This document shows positions 1 to 12,800 of a DNA stretch of 47,867 nt, piece after piece. The position numbers and the translations under genes were made by a program. Below the pieces are notes generated by a model, which did not search any database, was not told the DNA's origin, and saw nothing but the letters and a program-made list of their open reading frames with translations. The number at the start of each line of letters is the position of its first letter. Position 1 is the stretch's first letter. The stretch spans positions 1-47,867 of the forward strand of contig JAPEVC010000258.1 in assembly GCA_027946555.1 (NCBI GenBank). The letters are read 5' to 3'. Origin of the DNA: Gnomoniopsis sp. IMI 355080 (lineage: Eukaryota; Ascomycota; Sordariomycetes; Diaporthales; Gnomoniaceae).

Positions 1-118
1 TTCTTGAAAACTCCCCTTCCCTCACCAACTCAAGGAAAAAAAATACAAATATTTACGAACCCCCGGCCCATCACCCTAACCTCCTTCCCAAACCCTCCTC
101 TTTTCCCCAAAACACCAA

Positions 119-3100
119 TCAGGCATAACTAGTTCCACACCGTCCACACACCAGCCCCTTTCCCCCACTTCCCATCTTCGCCCTCGACTTTCCCGCACCA
201 CACTTTCGACACTTCAACCCATCCTCACCCGCCGCCGCGGTGCCGTCACTCTCGCTCGTCAACTCCGAGCTCAGCTTTGACACCCCCGAATTCGTTCTCA
301 AGAAGGCCTCGTCCTCCGTATCCGTCGCCGTCATAGTGCTACTGAGATGGGACTGCTCACGCAGATGGCTGCTCGGCCGCTCGTCCCCCGCCATGACAGC
401 CGAGCCCAGAGACTTGCGCCGGCTATTGGCATCGTCGTGGCTACCGCTGCTCGAGAGCGCCTCGCTGCCGGTGCGCTGGTGCGACTGCTTCTTGGCCTCA
501 GAAGCAGCACCGCCGCCGCCGCCGGAGCTTTTGCTGAGTGATGCAAGGCCCTTCCAGCGGTTGAGGTTCCAGAAGCCGTAGCTCCCTCCTGCAGCATCAA
601 CCCTCATCACTCCGTCATCTGTTTCGTCATCGGCTGGCCTAAAAGAGAAAGACGGGACTGGTGGGGACATGGGCGGGTCCTCTTTTGGTTTGGTCTCGGT
701 GGTGTCGTTGACTTCGATCAAAGGTGTGGGCGGTGGCTTCGTCTTGGATTTATTGTTCTCAGATGGCTCGAGTTTGAGAGGCGCAGGTGGTTGTTTCTTC
801 GTATCGTAGGCTGTCTTGGGCCTCGAGCGACTTGCGACACTGCTTGTGGGGCTGTCTGGCATATCACGGTGGCCATTTGTCTTCCCAGGCATGGAGCGAA
901 GCGAAGTGGCGTAGTAGGGTAGCTTCCTCGCATCCGCCGCAAGGTTTGTGGCAGAGCCCCGCGTCACTTTGGCTGGAGAGATGCTCCGTTCGCTTCGCGT
1001 CGGTGTCGGCATGCTACCAGCAATCGAGTTTGGCCGACCACCTTCCACATTCTGCCTCCAGCTCATAATCATGTCTGAAGACAGCTTACCCGTCGGAGGC
1101 CCAGTACTGAGGCTTCCTCGTCTCGAATGCGCGGTACTACTGCGCGCGGCACTTCCAATACTGGACGTCCGCCCTATGCCTGCGCTCTTGAGGCCAGCCG
1201 TTCTCCGGGAGATGGTGCTTGCTGTTTCCCAGCTGTCAATACGGCGCTTCGCGTGAGCACAGTCCTGTCGAAAGACCTTGATGATACCTTGATCATCCGT
1301 TGTAACGATTATATTACCACCAGGATGTGCAGTGCGTGCGAGGTATGCAGGTGAGTATTCCACGTTCTTGGGCAGACCCGGTGTTGGCGGCGGTTTGTCT
1401 GGTAGCTCTTGACTGCCAGACTCTGAGGGAGCGGCTTGAGATGCCACCGACGCAGCTGCTTCATCCGCGGACATGAGAACCACTGGTGGTGGATTGCACA
1501 GATCATAGAGCGGATCGCCAGACGCGGATAAGAGCTGTCTCGTCGACTTGGGCGCGAAGACGGCGGTGGTGACGATGTCTCCATGTGCGTCGAAGCTCTC
1601 GCAGGGATGTTTGTCCTTGTTCGAATCCCCCACAACAGACTTGCCCGTCTTCCAGATGAAGGCCTTTTTGTTCTCGCTCCCGCTGATGATGTATTGAGCA
1701 TCGTCGCTAAAGGTGGCACTGATTTGCGTGCAGGCGTTCTCGTGCCCTTTGATTTTGGTATCCAGACTGCCGTCCCTCAAATTATAGACCCGGATTCTCG
1801 AGTCGTTAGTTGATACCATGATCTTGACATCGCCGGGCACCGTGCCGTTGCCTCCTGAGTTCAGTGGCATTGCCATTGTGTTTATGCCCGTGATCTTGCT
1901 GCCTTTCGAATTCTTGCCTCTGGAGCTCTTGGCGTGGATTTGACTCTGAAATTTCAGCCCTTCGGTCTCATAAAGCATACACAGCCCATTGAGCAGCCCC
2001 GCAATGGCCGTCTTGCCGTCCGGTGTGAAGGCGACCGCAGTGATGAGGTCTGGCAGTTGCGCACTCCAAACAATCTGTTTGTCCGGGATGCTCCAGAGTC
2101 TGAGTGTCATGTCGAGGCTTCCTGCGATGAAGAAACGGTCGTCGGTAGGGTGAAAGGCAACTTTAGTCACCACATCCTTGTGCTTGAACTGGCACAAACA
2201 ATCGTCTCGGGTAGCATGCCAAAGCCTAACTGTTTTGTCCATACTTGTCGACAACAGGAAGTTGTTCTTGCTCCAGCTCAAGTCGATAATCTCGTTGCTG
2301 TGACCAGAGAATTCCCGGACTGGCCGTTCTCGAAAGACGGGTGCAGATAGCCTCTCGCCCGAAGCAGCAGCCTCCTCCTGCTCCTCAAGACGTCGTTCCT
2401 CGGGCGTGGAAATAACGGTCCAGATCCTTACAACACCATCCTTCCCGGCGGCAGCCAGATACTTGCCGTCCCTGGAAAATTCAGTGGTCCAAATCGCTCC
2501 GCCTGTCCTTTCCCTCTTCCTTCCACCTGCGCCGGCGCCAGACATTGTTACAACGGGCGTCTTCATGTCCGCCTGGTCCCCATTCTTGTCCAATTTGGGT
2601 TGTGTTCCCACCAACTCCTGCGCGAGGAACATGCGATTGAATTCTCGATCCTGTTGCTTCTTGTGGGTGGCCCGAACGCGAATATACCTCGGCGGTTCCT
2701 TGTGGTGAGGAACATAACCGGCGGCGTCGACGACGCTGGAGAACACGCGAGCATCTGCGCCATTCATTCGGGGCTCGTTACTGAATTCGGATTCGTCGTC
2801 GGGTATGGAATCTGCATCGGCCTTGGCCTTTCTGATGCCCAGCCGGCTGAGGAGCGAATTTCCCTTCCTGTTCAACAACACCGAGTCAGTCTCGTCTTGC
2901 ATGCCGTGTCTCCAGCATGGATGGCGGAGAGCTTCACGTACTTCTTGTCTCTTGCAGCATCTGTGGCGTCTGCTGGCTGCCTCCCGCCCAAGTCGGCGCT
3001 CTGCCGCGAGGCGGTCTCGGGGGCCGCAGCGGAATTCTCGGGGTTTGCGGTGGTTGTATTTCGTAGTCGCGACTGTTTCGACAGAGATTCGGCGGTATTA

Positions 3101-3758
3101 GTCCGGGTGAAGATGTGCTACAGGTGCACGGTCAGGTCAGCCATGCGCCGTGTTACACCATACTCCCGCAACAATACTTATTGATACTCCAACACAGACT
3201 AATAAAACAATCCAAAACATGGACGTACTTGTGAGAGCGGATCGACGCCTACGTTGAAGGGCGTAGCGACAGAGGTGCTCGAAGCGGGGGCCTTGGCTGT
3301 AGTCGGGCTTTTAACAGAGTCGTCCTCGGACTTTTCTTTCAACTCAGAAGCAGAGATGATCGAGTCTTTCCGGGTAGGCTTGGACGGGAACTTTCTCGCG
3401 TTCGTCACGGTTGTTGCGGAGGTGGGCGATGTGGGCGGGAGGGTAGTAGATATCGTGAGGTCAGCATTAGAGTGGGACGGGTTCGAATTCTTGTTGCCTG
3501 GACGATTCGCGAGGCGGTGTCAGCAATTGTCACAAGACGGTGGCTGTACCCCCCAAGTCCACGAGAGACAAGCCTCTTGCCAACAAGCTAACAGACCTAG
3601 CAGAGTATGTAAGACCGAGGGCATCCTGTGCCAGATGACTTACCACGTTTGCTGGGCGAGTCTGGAACTGCGGCGCGTCCTAGCGGGCTGTTACCGTTGC
3701 CATTGGAAACAGGCTGGGGCTGGGTGGCCGTTTTGAGAGAAAGAGAGCTGGGCGCCAT
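119..3758 (-). CDS. WD40 repeat protein, WDR44/Dgr2-Laf1-like
   Basis: Four exons close in phase: 3644..3758, 3229..3497, 2942..3117 and 119..2867, giving 1102 residues. The last intron (2868..2941) has donor GTACGT, branch CTGAC and acceptor AACAG; it removes the in-frame ATG at 2902, so that ATG is not the start. The chosen ATG at 3758 opens a Ser/Pro/Thr-rich N-terminus. WD40 repeats run from about residue 310 to 690, with clear examples ending VRIW, VRLW and LRLW. A Ser-rich tail follows and ends in a CxxC...CxxC mini zinc ribbon. The layout matches the fungal family that includes yeast Dgr2 and Laf1 and human WDR44, which act at membranes and in sterol transport; that role is inferred from family only. 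A different first exon is possible, but the phase-consistent chain is persuasive. Confidence 0.87.
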
Positions 3759-5222
3759 CTTCCATGATGTGTACTGTGCTCGTGCTGGCCGAGTGGGAGG
3801 CGATCAGGCTCGCAGGTCTGTTGGCTGTCTTGACTGATCTCGTCAATGGTAGTCGAGGGGGATATGATCGCCGTAATGTACGCAGTCAATTGAGGTAGAA
3901 CCTAGCAGGGTTCCAAGAAATGAGAAAGGACCCACAACCGCCACGAGGTTGACGGGGATCGACCAGGGAAGGCGCTGGTTTGTAAGGGGAGAATGGATCA
4001 ATGGATCGCCTGAAGGCCAGATAGAGACCCAAGCTTGTTGATGCTTGTGTGGGTCTCGTTCTGCTGTTTCCCACGATCCAGACCGTGTAATTTTAATTTT
4101 AGCACATCAAAGGGGGCGTGGAGGAGGAGGAGCAATGGACAGGTTGGTAGGTACGGTAATTTCGAAGGTGATGATGAGTGGATTCGTGGAGGATGATGCT
4201 TATTATTGATGTTGTTTGGAGGCTCAGAGGGGTCCTCTCCTGCTGACTCCTTTTATGCGCAAGGGTAGGGTCAACGTGTCCTGCGTGTGTGTTTCGTGGC
4301 CTCGGAAGGATTCGAGACAAGATAACCTGGATGTCAGCTTGAACGTTAGGTCTAGTGCAAGGTCGATCTTATAGTACTCTGGCGCAGTTGTTGACTTGAC
4401 CAACCAGTCCTGTCCCGGAATTCAAAATACGTCCGTACTCCGTAACTGCCAGTGAAGTACCTAGTATCGTTGTCGTCAGCGGAGAGGAAGGATGACGACA
4501 AAGTAGCCCGTCTCGGTAGCATGTGTGCTCCGTTTATTAGAATTAGAGCTGCAGCCCAGCCCGCTCTTCCGTTCCCGCTTCTCACAGGGCTGCATGTCTC
4601 GGAAAATGGCTGCCCGAAAAGGCAATTCGTGCGTCACAAGGCCTGACGGAATTTTGGGTTTCTTGGGAGGAAAAAAGCCTTGGTAAGGCTTGTGGCACGC
4701 GACATATTACGCTTCGTCGGCTCCATCGAATAAGTCAATTCAATGCCACACCTCGGCAGAAATGGGACTAGTTGTCTGCCTTCAGAAAGTTACGGAACAC
4801 AACTCTCTCTCTCTATTTTTTTGAGCACGAATTCGGAATTTTACGAATGTGCTGCTGTCCTTTTGATGGCGTCCAACGTGCAGCGGCGCCACACGGGCTG
4901 CTGACCACCCTCTTGGGTTGCTTGTGCCTGGAGCTTCGTTGCCATTGGCCTGGTCTCGATTCTTGCAGTCCTAAATTCTATTTTGAAATTCCGGCTGAAC
5001 CGGCTGTGCCCGCTGTCAAGGTTAGCACTTAGAGAAATCAGATCTGCTTTCCTGTTGCAACTTCGAAGCATTATTCTCCAGTTCCGATAGGGCTGAAACA
5101 GAGACAAGACGCAGGGTCCCAAGTTCCAACACCAAGGAAGGGATGATTCATCACGAGGCATGCCAGCCAGCACGCGAACCGTTTAGGATTTTTAAAGTTA
5201 TGCGGGGTGGTTGGTTGCCCCA
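3759..5222. other. Intergenic: WD40 promoter and Dom34 3' flank
   Basis: Both neighbours are transcribed leftward, so this 1.46 kb holds the 3' flank of dom34 and the promoter and leader of the WD40 gene. A short CT repeat lies near 4803-4813. Open frames here are short, lack family motifs and have no convincing splice partners. No RNA gene was recognised. Confidence 0.6.
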
Positions 5223-6434
5223 TCAGATGATTACGGTCTCTTCATCCATCACCACCTCTTCGTCGTCGTCGTCTTCATCCAGGTCGAATATGGGGTACGT
5301 GAGGATCGCTGCGATGCCGCCAAGGCCCTCCAACGCCTTGCCGCTTTGATGATCGCTGCTGAGCACCCGGACATCGCCGCCGTCGTCCTTCACCTTGTCC
5401 ACCAACGCCACATATCTTTTTCTTGTCGCAATGTCCTGACTGCGAAAGAGGTCGTTGTTGACGAGCAACACGCCGCCGCCTCGGCCAACCGCTCCCTCTG
5501 TCACAGCCTTCTCCACTGGTTTGACGCCGTACCAGGCCCGCCCATCTCCCTTTCGCATCCTTACATGCAGCTCGTCCATGTACTTGGTGTCCGAAGCGGA
5601 CTTCTTTTCCTTCATGAGCGCAACGACCTCCTTGTTCTTCAATACCTCGTTCAGTGAATGCACGTCCCCACTGCTGCTATGGGTAAGGGTGGCGTCTTTG
5701 GCTATATTGATGAGATTCTTGTCCCCTATTCTGTTGCCTTCTTCGAGCATGTATTGTCGGAAATTGGCGGCCACGAACCCGGGGCTTGCAAGCAGGAGCG
5801 GACGCGGTTGTGAAAAGTCAATGGCGCGTTGGAGAGTGGAAAAGACAGTGTCGAAGAATCGCTTCGTAGCCCTTTCCTCTTTTGATGAGCCGGCCTTTGC
5901 GCTGGTCCTGGAACCAGACGCGGATACCCTCTGCTTCAGCAGTGTCTGAAAGTTGGTAATCAAGCAGATGTTTGCCGAGCCCTCATCCATAACGACGGCA
6001 GCGATAGCACCATCCCTGTCTTGGTTCAGAGCCTCCTGCAACGTTCTTATTGCCACCGAATCCCAGCCGTGCTTCTTCCAAAGTTCAAATGGTCTGTGAA
6101 GTTCCAAGTCGATGGTGTGGTATTGGCCCACGCTAGCGACGCTGTTCTCGGCGGCGACTCGTCCGCTGACATGGAGGTAGGAGCCCGCAGGGTCGAAGAA
6201 GGTCGAGGTGACTCGGATCGTCAGCATGGCGGCTTTGCGCTCGTGCCTTGAGCTGCCCGTGCTCGACTCTGTGGTGATCTTGCGAAAGGTATAAGCCCTC
6301 AAAAGGTCGCCGACGGCGATGAGGTTGTTGGCATGCCACATGTCCTCGGGTTCTGTTGCAATCAGCTGAACACCTTCGGATTCATCGCCCAGGTCTTCGA
6401 TCCTTGGGAGCTTCTTCGAGTTTACGAGCTGCAT
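5223..6434 (-). CDS. dom34: Dom34/pelota, ribosome rescue factor
   Basis: This is a single-exon frame of 403 residues, the usual length of Dom34/pelota. The N-terminal domain has the typical sequence EDMWHANNLIAVGDLLRA at about 31-48. The eRF1-like middle domain (about 140-275) carries VMDEGSANICLI and lacks the GGQ motif of true release factors, as expected for Dom34. The C-terminal eRF1 domain 3 (about 285-385) contains the conserved YG..PV and GGDV.VLSS.H..G..L.G.GGIAAIL stretches, followed by an acidic tail. In the family, Dom34 pairs with the GTPase Hbs1, enters the empty A site of stalled ribosomes and promotes subunit splitting in no-go and non-stop decay. The ATG at 6434 gives the standard MQLV start. 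The gene is divergent from the bZIP gene to its right. Confidence 0.95.
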   Translation of the reverse strand: MQLVNSKKLPRIEDLGDESEGVQLIATEPEDMWHANNLIAVGDLLRAYTFRKITTESSTGSSRHERKAAMLTIRVTSTFFDPAGSYLHVSGRVAAENSVASVGQYHTIDLELHRPFELWKKHGWDSVAIRTLQEALNQDRDGAIAAVVMDEGSANICLITNFQTLLKQRVSASGSRTSAKAGSSKEERATKRFFDTVFSTLQRAIDFSQPRPLLLASPGFVAANFRQYMLEEGNRIGDKNLINIAKDATLTHSSSGDVHSLNEVLKNKEVVALMKEKKSASDTKYMDELHVRMRKGDGRAWYGVKPVEKAVTEGAVGRGGGVLLVNNDLFRSQDIATRKRYVALVDKVKDDGGDVRVLSSDHQSGKALEGLGGIAAILTYPIFDLDEDDDDEEVVMDEETVII

Positions 6435-7314
6435 CTTGTTCGACCAAGAAGAGGTGGTCTAGTAAGATTGGGTGGAATTGTACGTGATCGATCAAGCTGT
6501 CTTGGTTTCTTATTGAAGTGGAAATCCTTGTTTTCGTGGTTGAGATGTTGCGCGAGGATGTTTCCGGTCTTGATATTTGAAAAAATTGGGTGTGTGTTCT
6601 GAGGAATATAATTGCGACCAAGTGAATACGATGAAAAGTTCCAAAGTGAATGAGGGGCAGCGTTTATGTCATGCGGGGTCATCGCAGCTCAAGCATGTGA
6701 CGGGTAGGCGGGTACCTAAGTAAGTACCTAGGTAGGCTGGCCAGGTTAGCAGAGTTAGGACAGGCGGGAACATCCCCACACACACCCCTACCTTAGGTAG
6801 TGTATACTTTGGTACCTATAGAGCCAAACTGCTGTTTTGCTCAGTACATTTCTCGTTCAATGTTGCATGAGCGGTTTCTCAAAGGATCATCATATCATTA
6901 GACACAGATAGGGTCTATCTGTGTCCATGGTCCCTTTTGCGATGTGGTGCCAGAATGCAGAGGTGGATGTGCCCTAACATCTCTGTACCAAGCTTTCATT
7001 GATAGGCGTTAGAATATGTCCTCCAGCATGTCAGCACAGCAAACGCTCCCCATGTCTCGCAACTGACAGTCATTATGAGTCATTTCGACTCGGAAGCCTG
7101 TAGTCTCACTAAGCCTAAAGGAGCCTCGCCGAGTTAGACCACAGAGACACCAACCAAGCATCACCAAATTCAATAAGAGTATTTATACCGGCGCCCTCGC
7201 TCGACTCATTCTTACCCATTTCTCTCTTGCCTCATCCAATCCTTACTCCCCTATTCGGTGGATGGTCTAACCTCTACCAATTTACTCAACTCAATCTCCC
7301 CGGCCTCACGTTAA
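6435..7314. promoter_or_regulatory. Divergent promoter region, dom34 / bZIP
   Basis: This interval of about 0.88 kb lies between two divergently transcribed genes. It contains several TACCTAGGTA-like palindromic blocks (6712-6736, 6788-6800, 6811-6821). A TATA-like TATTTATA lies near 7180-7187 for the rightward bZIP gene, followed by a pyrimidine-rich stretch at 7203-7250 that suits a transcription start. The first ATG after it (7262) is followed at once by a stop (ATG GTC TAA). Confidence 0.5.
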
Positions 7315-8289
7315 GGGGCCGTCCTCACCCTGCAAGAATGGACGTCACAGCAACCGCAACAGGCTGCTCGGCGCGTCAGCTCGCAAGGATCATCCGACGA
7401 CCAGGCGGACTCCAGTAGTTTTCTCAACCTCGATCTCGGTCTCTACCACCACCAATCAAATCAATCTCTCCCTCCCACTACAGCCACATCCACAATCCCT
7501 TTTCCGGATCACGGCCCCGACTCACATATCCCGGACTTTCTGAGTCCGGATCCGTGGTCGCAGCAGCAGCACTTTGGCAGTATCACACCAGCCATTGATC
7601 ACGCCGGAACTCCTCTACTCCCACATGCCACCTTTGGCCAGGATCTTATGACATTTGGACAGACCTGGACGGACCCAGGCGCCGGCTTCGCCGGCGGGCC
7701 GTCACTGAATGAGTACGACTTTTCCTTTGATCCAGCATTGATAGACGCTCTTCCCGAGTCCATCCCGGATTTCTGGCTGGTGCCGCCCCCAAGCGCCAAC
7801 ACCACCGACGCTTCTCCTCATACACAACATCAACAACAACAGCAACAAGAGCAGCACCAGCAACTAGAATCTCTCACTCTCAACCCCTCACCACACCCAC
7901 AGCCTTCAGTCTCGTCATCATCCGCCTTGGATTCCATCACCCATAACACTACCACCACTGCCGAGGCCCTCTCCCACTCGCGCGCCTCCTCCCCCTCTTC
8001 CGCCGCCGCCAGCCCACCGCCCGGCAAAAACAACAGCAGCAGCCGTGCCGCCACCACCAGCAAGCGCGATGCCGAGGATCCGGACGTGGTAGTCAAGCGG
8101 CAGCGCAACACCATCGCCGCGCGCAAGTACCGCCAGAAGCGGCTTGATCGCATCCAGGAGCTGGAGGACGCGCTGAAGGCGGTCACGGGCGAGCGGGACG
8201 AGTTGAAGCTGCGGCTGGCGAGGCAGGAGGCGGAGACGGCGGCGCTGAGGGAGATGATGCAGATGAGGAGTGGAAAGGGTAGCGATTAA
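7315..8289 (+). CDS. bZIP transcription factor, 5' end unresolved
   Basis: A frame without stops runs from after the TAA at 7312 to the stop at 8287-8289. The first in-frame ATG is 7648, giving 213 residues, but the 330 bases upstream also look coding (Gln/Ser/Pro-rich activation-domain-like sequence), so a 5' exon is likely. The C-terminus holds a basic region with the N-T-I-A-A-R-K-Y-R signature, Tyr at the usual Cys/Ser position, then heptad leucines in a zipper of about four heptads. The protein should bind DNA as a dimer in the nucleus. The middle has poly-Gln and Ser/Thr-rich stretches. One possible model starts at ATG 7262 with an intron 7265..7350 that keeps phase, but its donor GTCTAA is weak. 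It may be a Gcn4/CPC1-like factor; the target pathway cannot be read from the sequence. Confidence 0.78.
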   Translation, partial: GAVLTLQEWTSQQPQQAARRVSSQGSSDDQADSSSFLNLDLGLYHHQSNQSLPPTTATSTIPFPDHGPDSHIPDFLSPDPWSQQQHFGSITPAIDHAGTPLLPHATFGQDLMTFGQTWTDPGAGFAGGPSLNEYDFSFDPALIDALPESIPDFWLVPPPSANTTDASPHTQHQQQQQQEQHQQLESLTLNPSPHPQPSVSSSSALDSITHNTTTTAEALSHSRASSPSSAAASPPPGKNNSSSRAATTSKRDAEDPDVVVKRQRNTIAARKYRQKRLDRIQELEDALKAVTGERDELKLRLARQEAETAALREMMQMRSGKGSD

Positions 8290-9851
8290 AATGAGAAATG
8301 AAGGCTTTGTCTTATTACTTCATGTGCTGCCTAAGCCCGCCGGGCATCTTTGCTGAAGTCTGTGTGAAAATACTTCAACTGATACATGGAAGATAGATAG
8401 GTCTTCGAAACATAGGACGATGTACTGCATTATTATGTTTGAACCAACCTAGAGGGTGCTTCATGCAACACATTGACCTGCCGCCTTTCCCTACGAGGGT
8501 GAGTTGGTTCGTCTAAAATTATACATGTGTGTTTGGAACTAGATGCCGCTGTAACCACCTCATTTTATTTTACTTTTTTTGCAATCGCGATAGAGAAACC
8601 TCACCCAACTTTCGTTGAACGTATTGCACCCAATCACCACGATGAATGAAGAATCAGCCCTCATGAACATTAGCAAACTTCCAAGAATGAGATTTACAAT
8701 GATCTAAAGGCCCAATGGTGCTTTGAAACTCGACTTACTCGCAAGACCATTAGGCTATGTTTTCCGTGAAGATACCCAGATGTCAATCTAATCTCACGTC
8801 ACTCTATGTCCACACAAACGGTCTTCTGATATATATACATGGGACGAAGATGCTGTTCAGGCGATGTCGGCTCCATGGAAGGAGGTCATTCTTGGCAATT
8901 CTCAATCCCGACGACTGAGAAGTACGCTCAGATCGGCAAAAAAGACTCATCTTTACAGCTGCTCAAGGGGCTCTTGGAAAGGGATTAATGAAAACATTCT
9001 CTGCTTACACTGACGCTATCATTGCAATGTCCCGGCACTACGGAGCCATCCACGTGGGGCTGATCACTGCAGTATATCACAAAACTTCAGGATGCAAAAA
9101 GTCGAAGGAAAACACACGGTATTTATTCACATCTAGGCTATCTGGCTCTATCCGCTCACTCTAACCCATCAACATAACCGAGATGAGAGGTGATACTCAC
9201 ACTTCCTCATCTCATCCATCTACCTGCATACATGCGCAGCTGGGGATCATCCGAGTGAGCCAAAATGAATCATTGTGACCTTGCCGAGTGAGACATCGGC
9301 AAAGCATATACGACTTTAGCAGCGCAGCGTATTGCCTTTCTCGGTGATTATGTAGTAGTCGGTATATTTTCGATCGGGAAAGAGAAAAAGAGTGACCCTG
9401 ACAAGCCTTGGCGCAGCGATGGACAACGCAGGTTGTGTGCGAGTGGCACCTCTGGCCTGGATGGGCACATGGTAGCACAAGGCTGGCAGGGATACTCTGC
9501 AGTGCTTTCTTTCGTAAGAACAACACACGGGTCCCTCATTTGGTATTGATCATCAATAATTGGCATGAGAGAGGACGTGAGGTCTCGCCGGTCTGGTCAT
9601 TGTCGGTGTAATGCGTAACCTGTAGCGGCCGGGAGGCTGGTTTCGAATTTACCTCTGTCTTCATTTGAACACTTATTATTCGCGTAGCTCTTGCAAAGGA
9701 GATATAACGGAGTTTATGACAAGTAAAAAGGTATGATTGATGGAAATCGCTTAGGACAAGAATGGTCTGTAGGTAGATCACTCCTGACCTAGGTTTACGG
9801 CTTGCTGATGGGAAGAAAACGATAACTTTCAGAAAAATGCAATTTCCTCTT
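8290..9851. other. Intergenic between convergent genes
   Basis: This 1.56 kb lies between the 3' ends of the bZIP gene (+) and the VIT-VWA gene (-). It is AT-richer than the flanking exons. Open frames are under about 105 codons, overlap each other on both strands and carry no recognised motif. A TACCTAGG-type block sits near 9787. Nothing else was recognised. Confidence 0.55.
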
Positions 9852-12800
9852 TCAGCAAAGTTCCCTCAAACATAACAGATGTCCATGATCCACCTGATGC
9901 TTCCAGAATGAGCCCCATGTTTCCCACACCCTCCTCTGCCCTCCATGAACATAACACTCGTCAGACAGGCACACGAACCCACTCGCAGCAGCATCTGTCC
10001 CTCCATCTATAGCTCCAGCTATGCCGAAATTCTCCTGACAGATCGGGCAAGTCTCAGCAGCTCCCTCCGCAGAGGCTTCGGACTGTTTGCTCCGCTCGAC
10101 TTGGCAGTCTTTGAGCGCTCTTTGAAAGTGAATGTGCTCTATAGAAAGCTTGAGTCTCGCCAATACGGGCTCCAGCTCCATATCAGCCTCTGGGTTTCCG
10201 TCGAGACCGAGCGCTAGTAGCACCGACACCTCGGCCTTGTCCATGATGAGATACCAGTAGTCCTCTTCTACAGCCAGATGAGTACCGAAGTAGACAATCA
10301 TCATCAACGTGTCGATCAGGACGACCTTCTGTGTATTCGGGAGGGCAGAGAAGGCCGGAAATCGGCCCAGCTCCTCACCCATCCAGTCAGTGGTGCCAGC
10401 GCAAAAATGCTGGTGCAGTTTGGCGCGTATGACTTCCAGCAGATTCAACAGACCGTTGCATTGGCTGCCGGCAGCATCTTTCCATTCGATGGGCCCGTCT
10501 ACTGATGGCTGATATAGTTCAGTCTCTTCCACTTCAGACGCCGCATCGGAGCCCACATGAGAGTCCGTATCGCTGGCCTCTTCGTTTTCGGAGCTTGTAG
10601 AGGGTGCCGCGCGGCGGCACCAAACGTTAGCAGTCCGGTCGAGAATCATGGTACCCTGTTCTTGACTCGGCCTCCGCCGACCCCTCCGCCGACGAAGATT
10701 TGGGAATGGTAAAGGCGGAAGCTTTTGCAAAGAAGCAAGCAGGTCATCCATGGATTCGCTATCACAAATATCATACTCATCATCACTGGATTCGAGATGA
10801 AGGGTGTCCTTAATTGCCATCTCCTTCAGCAAACTCTTATATATGTCGACGTTGTGGTTCTGCGCCTCAGCTTTATCCTCGGAGACGGCGACGAAGCTGG
10901 TCCATCTAGATGTGATGGAATACTTGACGCCTAGTGCTTCGGCATTGTGCCGAGCGATTTCCGTTTCAGCACATCCTCTCTTGATTTCATCCTCCGTCGC
11001 TTGTAAGGCGGCCTTGGCCGCGAGATGATGGATTGTTCGCAACTTTGATAGCTCCACATTCACGTCTATGGCCTTGTTCTTGGCACCTGGAGTCGTCGTG
11101 CGTATTGTGACCTTGTTCGGTACCTCATGGACTTTCATATCCAGCAGAAAGAAGATCGATCTGTACGCGTACGGGTGGAGCGGGGGGACCGGGCTGGGGG
11201 CTTGTATGTAAGAAACTAATGATGGATCTGATCCCAGATTTGCTGCTGCACCTATATTGAAATCTAAAAGGGTTCGTCGTTCGAAGCGGGTCCCAAGCTC
11301 GATATTGCATGTCCAGCTGTCTGGACCCATAGCAGACAGCAGCATGCTGTTCAGCCGATCTTGCCAATGGGGCCTTCTCACGACATCAACGATGTCGCAG
11401 CAGCCATCGCCCAGCTCCGCCACAGTCTCCATCAAGCGGTGGGAGACTCTGTCGCCGATGCCGAGGGTGAAAAAGCGGACCTTGTCGGCAAGCTCTTTAC
11501 GCGTCCGCCATGCAAATTCAAGGATCGGCTCGTTTTCATCGTCTTGTACTTCGCCGTCCGTGACAAGAATGATTTGGGTAGATGCGCGGCTCTGGACGCG
11601 GCTCTGGACAGCGGCTCGCAAAGCCTCAAGGATATTCGTGCCGTCCATATCAGCTTGGAGATTGAGCACATAATGCTGTGCTCTCTTCAAGTCTTCGACG
11701 CTGCTGCATGCACGCGAATTGTTCCAAATGCCGCGCACTTCGGTACCAAAGGAGATGATGTTGAAAGCACAGTTATCCTGGAGTCCAGACAGGGCTAACC
11801 GCATGGCGTCTCGCATGGCGTTGATCTTGAGCTCGTTGCTGCCTTCTTCAGTCCATCCCATGGAAGCAGATCGATCGAGCACGAATATGATCTCGCCGGC
11901 GAAGGACGTTGGCCTTATCGCGTTGCTGAACAGCTCACTGGGCCGAAGACTGACCATCAGCGCCGCAAGTCCGCTGTCATCGGCCGGCGAGAGAACGGCG
12001 CGCGAGTTCAGCCGATATGTCTCATGCATTTGGATGACAAAGATGAAGTCCCTCTTGAGTGCTGCCATCTTCGTGGTATATTTCCAGACTAGCTCCTCCT
12101 GAGGGGCTTGCAGTTGCGGGTCCACAAGCTCTGCTGCGTGTGATATCGTTCTTTGGGGTGCCCGGGTCGTTTGTTCGAAGCTGACTTTATGTGCGGATTC
12201 CGCGTAGCAACCACTAATGTTGATGTGGCCGTTGTCAACCACCCGTAGCTGAATCTCGAGACATTCCTTATTCAATTGGTGTAACATTATCGACGACCCC
12301 GTCGATTCGCTATAACGTGGGGCGATCGATGTCGGAACCGTGACTGCCAGCCCAATCCCCTGAGGGGCCTTCACAACCTTCAACTCGTGGATGTACTTAA
12401 GGACAATTTCGACCGTTGTCTTTGGGGGGATGTTACCCAATGAGGTCTCGAAAATCTCGGGTGTCAGTTCTTCAAGGAGGGCGGCCGCCTCCGTTTTCTG
12501 CTTCTTGGCCTTCTCAAAAGTCTGCCTCGCCTCTTTTTTTGGCTTCACAACACCACGCAAAACACGCGACTCGCCGATGGTGCACTCAAAGGAGGTCACA
12601 ATGGCGCCGTCGTACAGTGGAAAGGTATGATGCGCTTCTGGGATCACAAGCTCCGACGGGTTATGGAAGCTTTGCTTAAGCTCAGTGGTGGCCACAGTAC
12701 CATCAACCGTCACGTCGACCGTCACATTGAGAATTGGAAGACATAGCGCTGGAGGAGCTTCAAGGTCGGAAGACGGCAGCCGGGGTGGGAGGGTCGAGTC

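Noticed and set aside
1615..1640. tRNA-like GTTCGAATCC box
   Set aside because: It lies inside WD40 coding sequence, with no cloverleaf arms at the right spacing.
2900..2902. ATG at 2902 as start of the WD40 protein
   Set aside because: It falls inside a 74-base intron with good donor, branch and acceptor; upstream exons continue the protein in phase.
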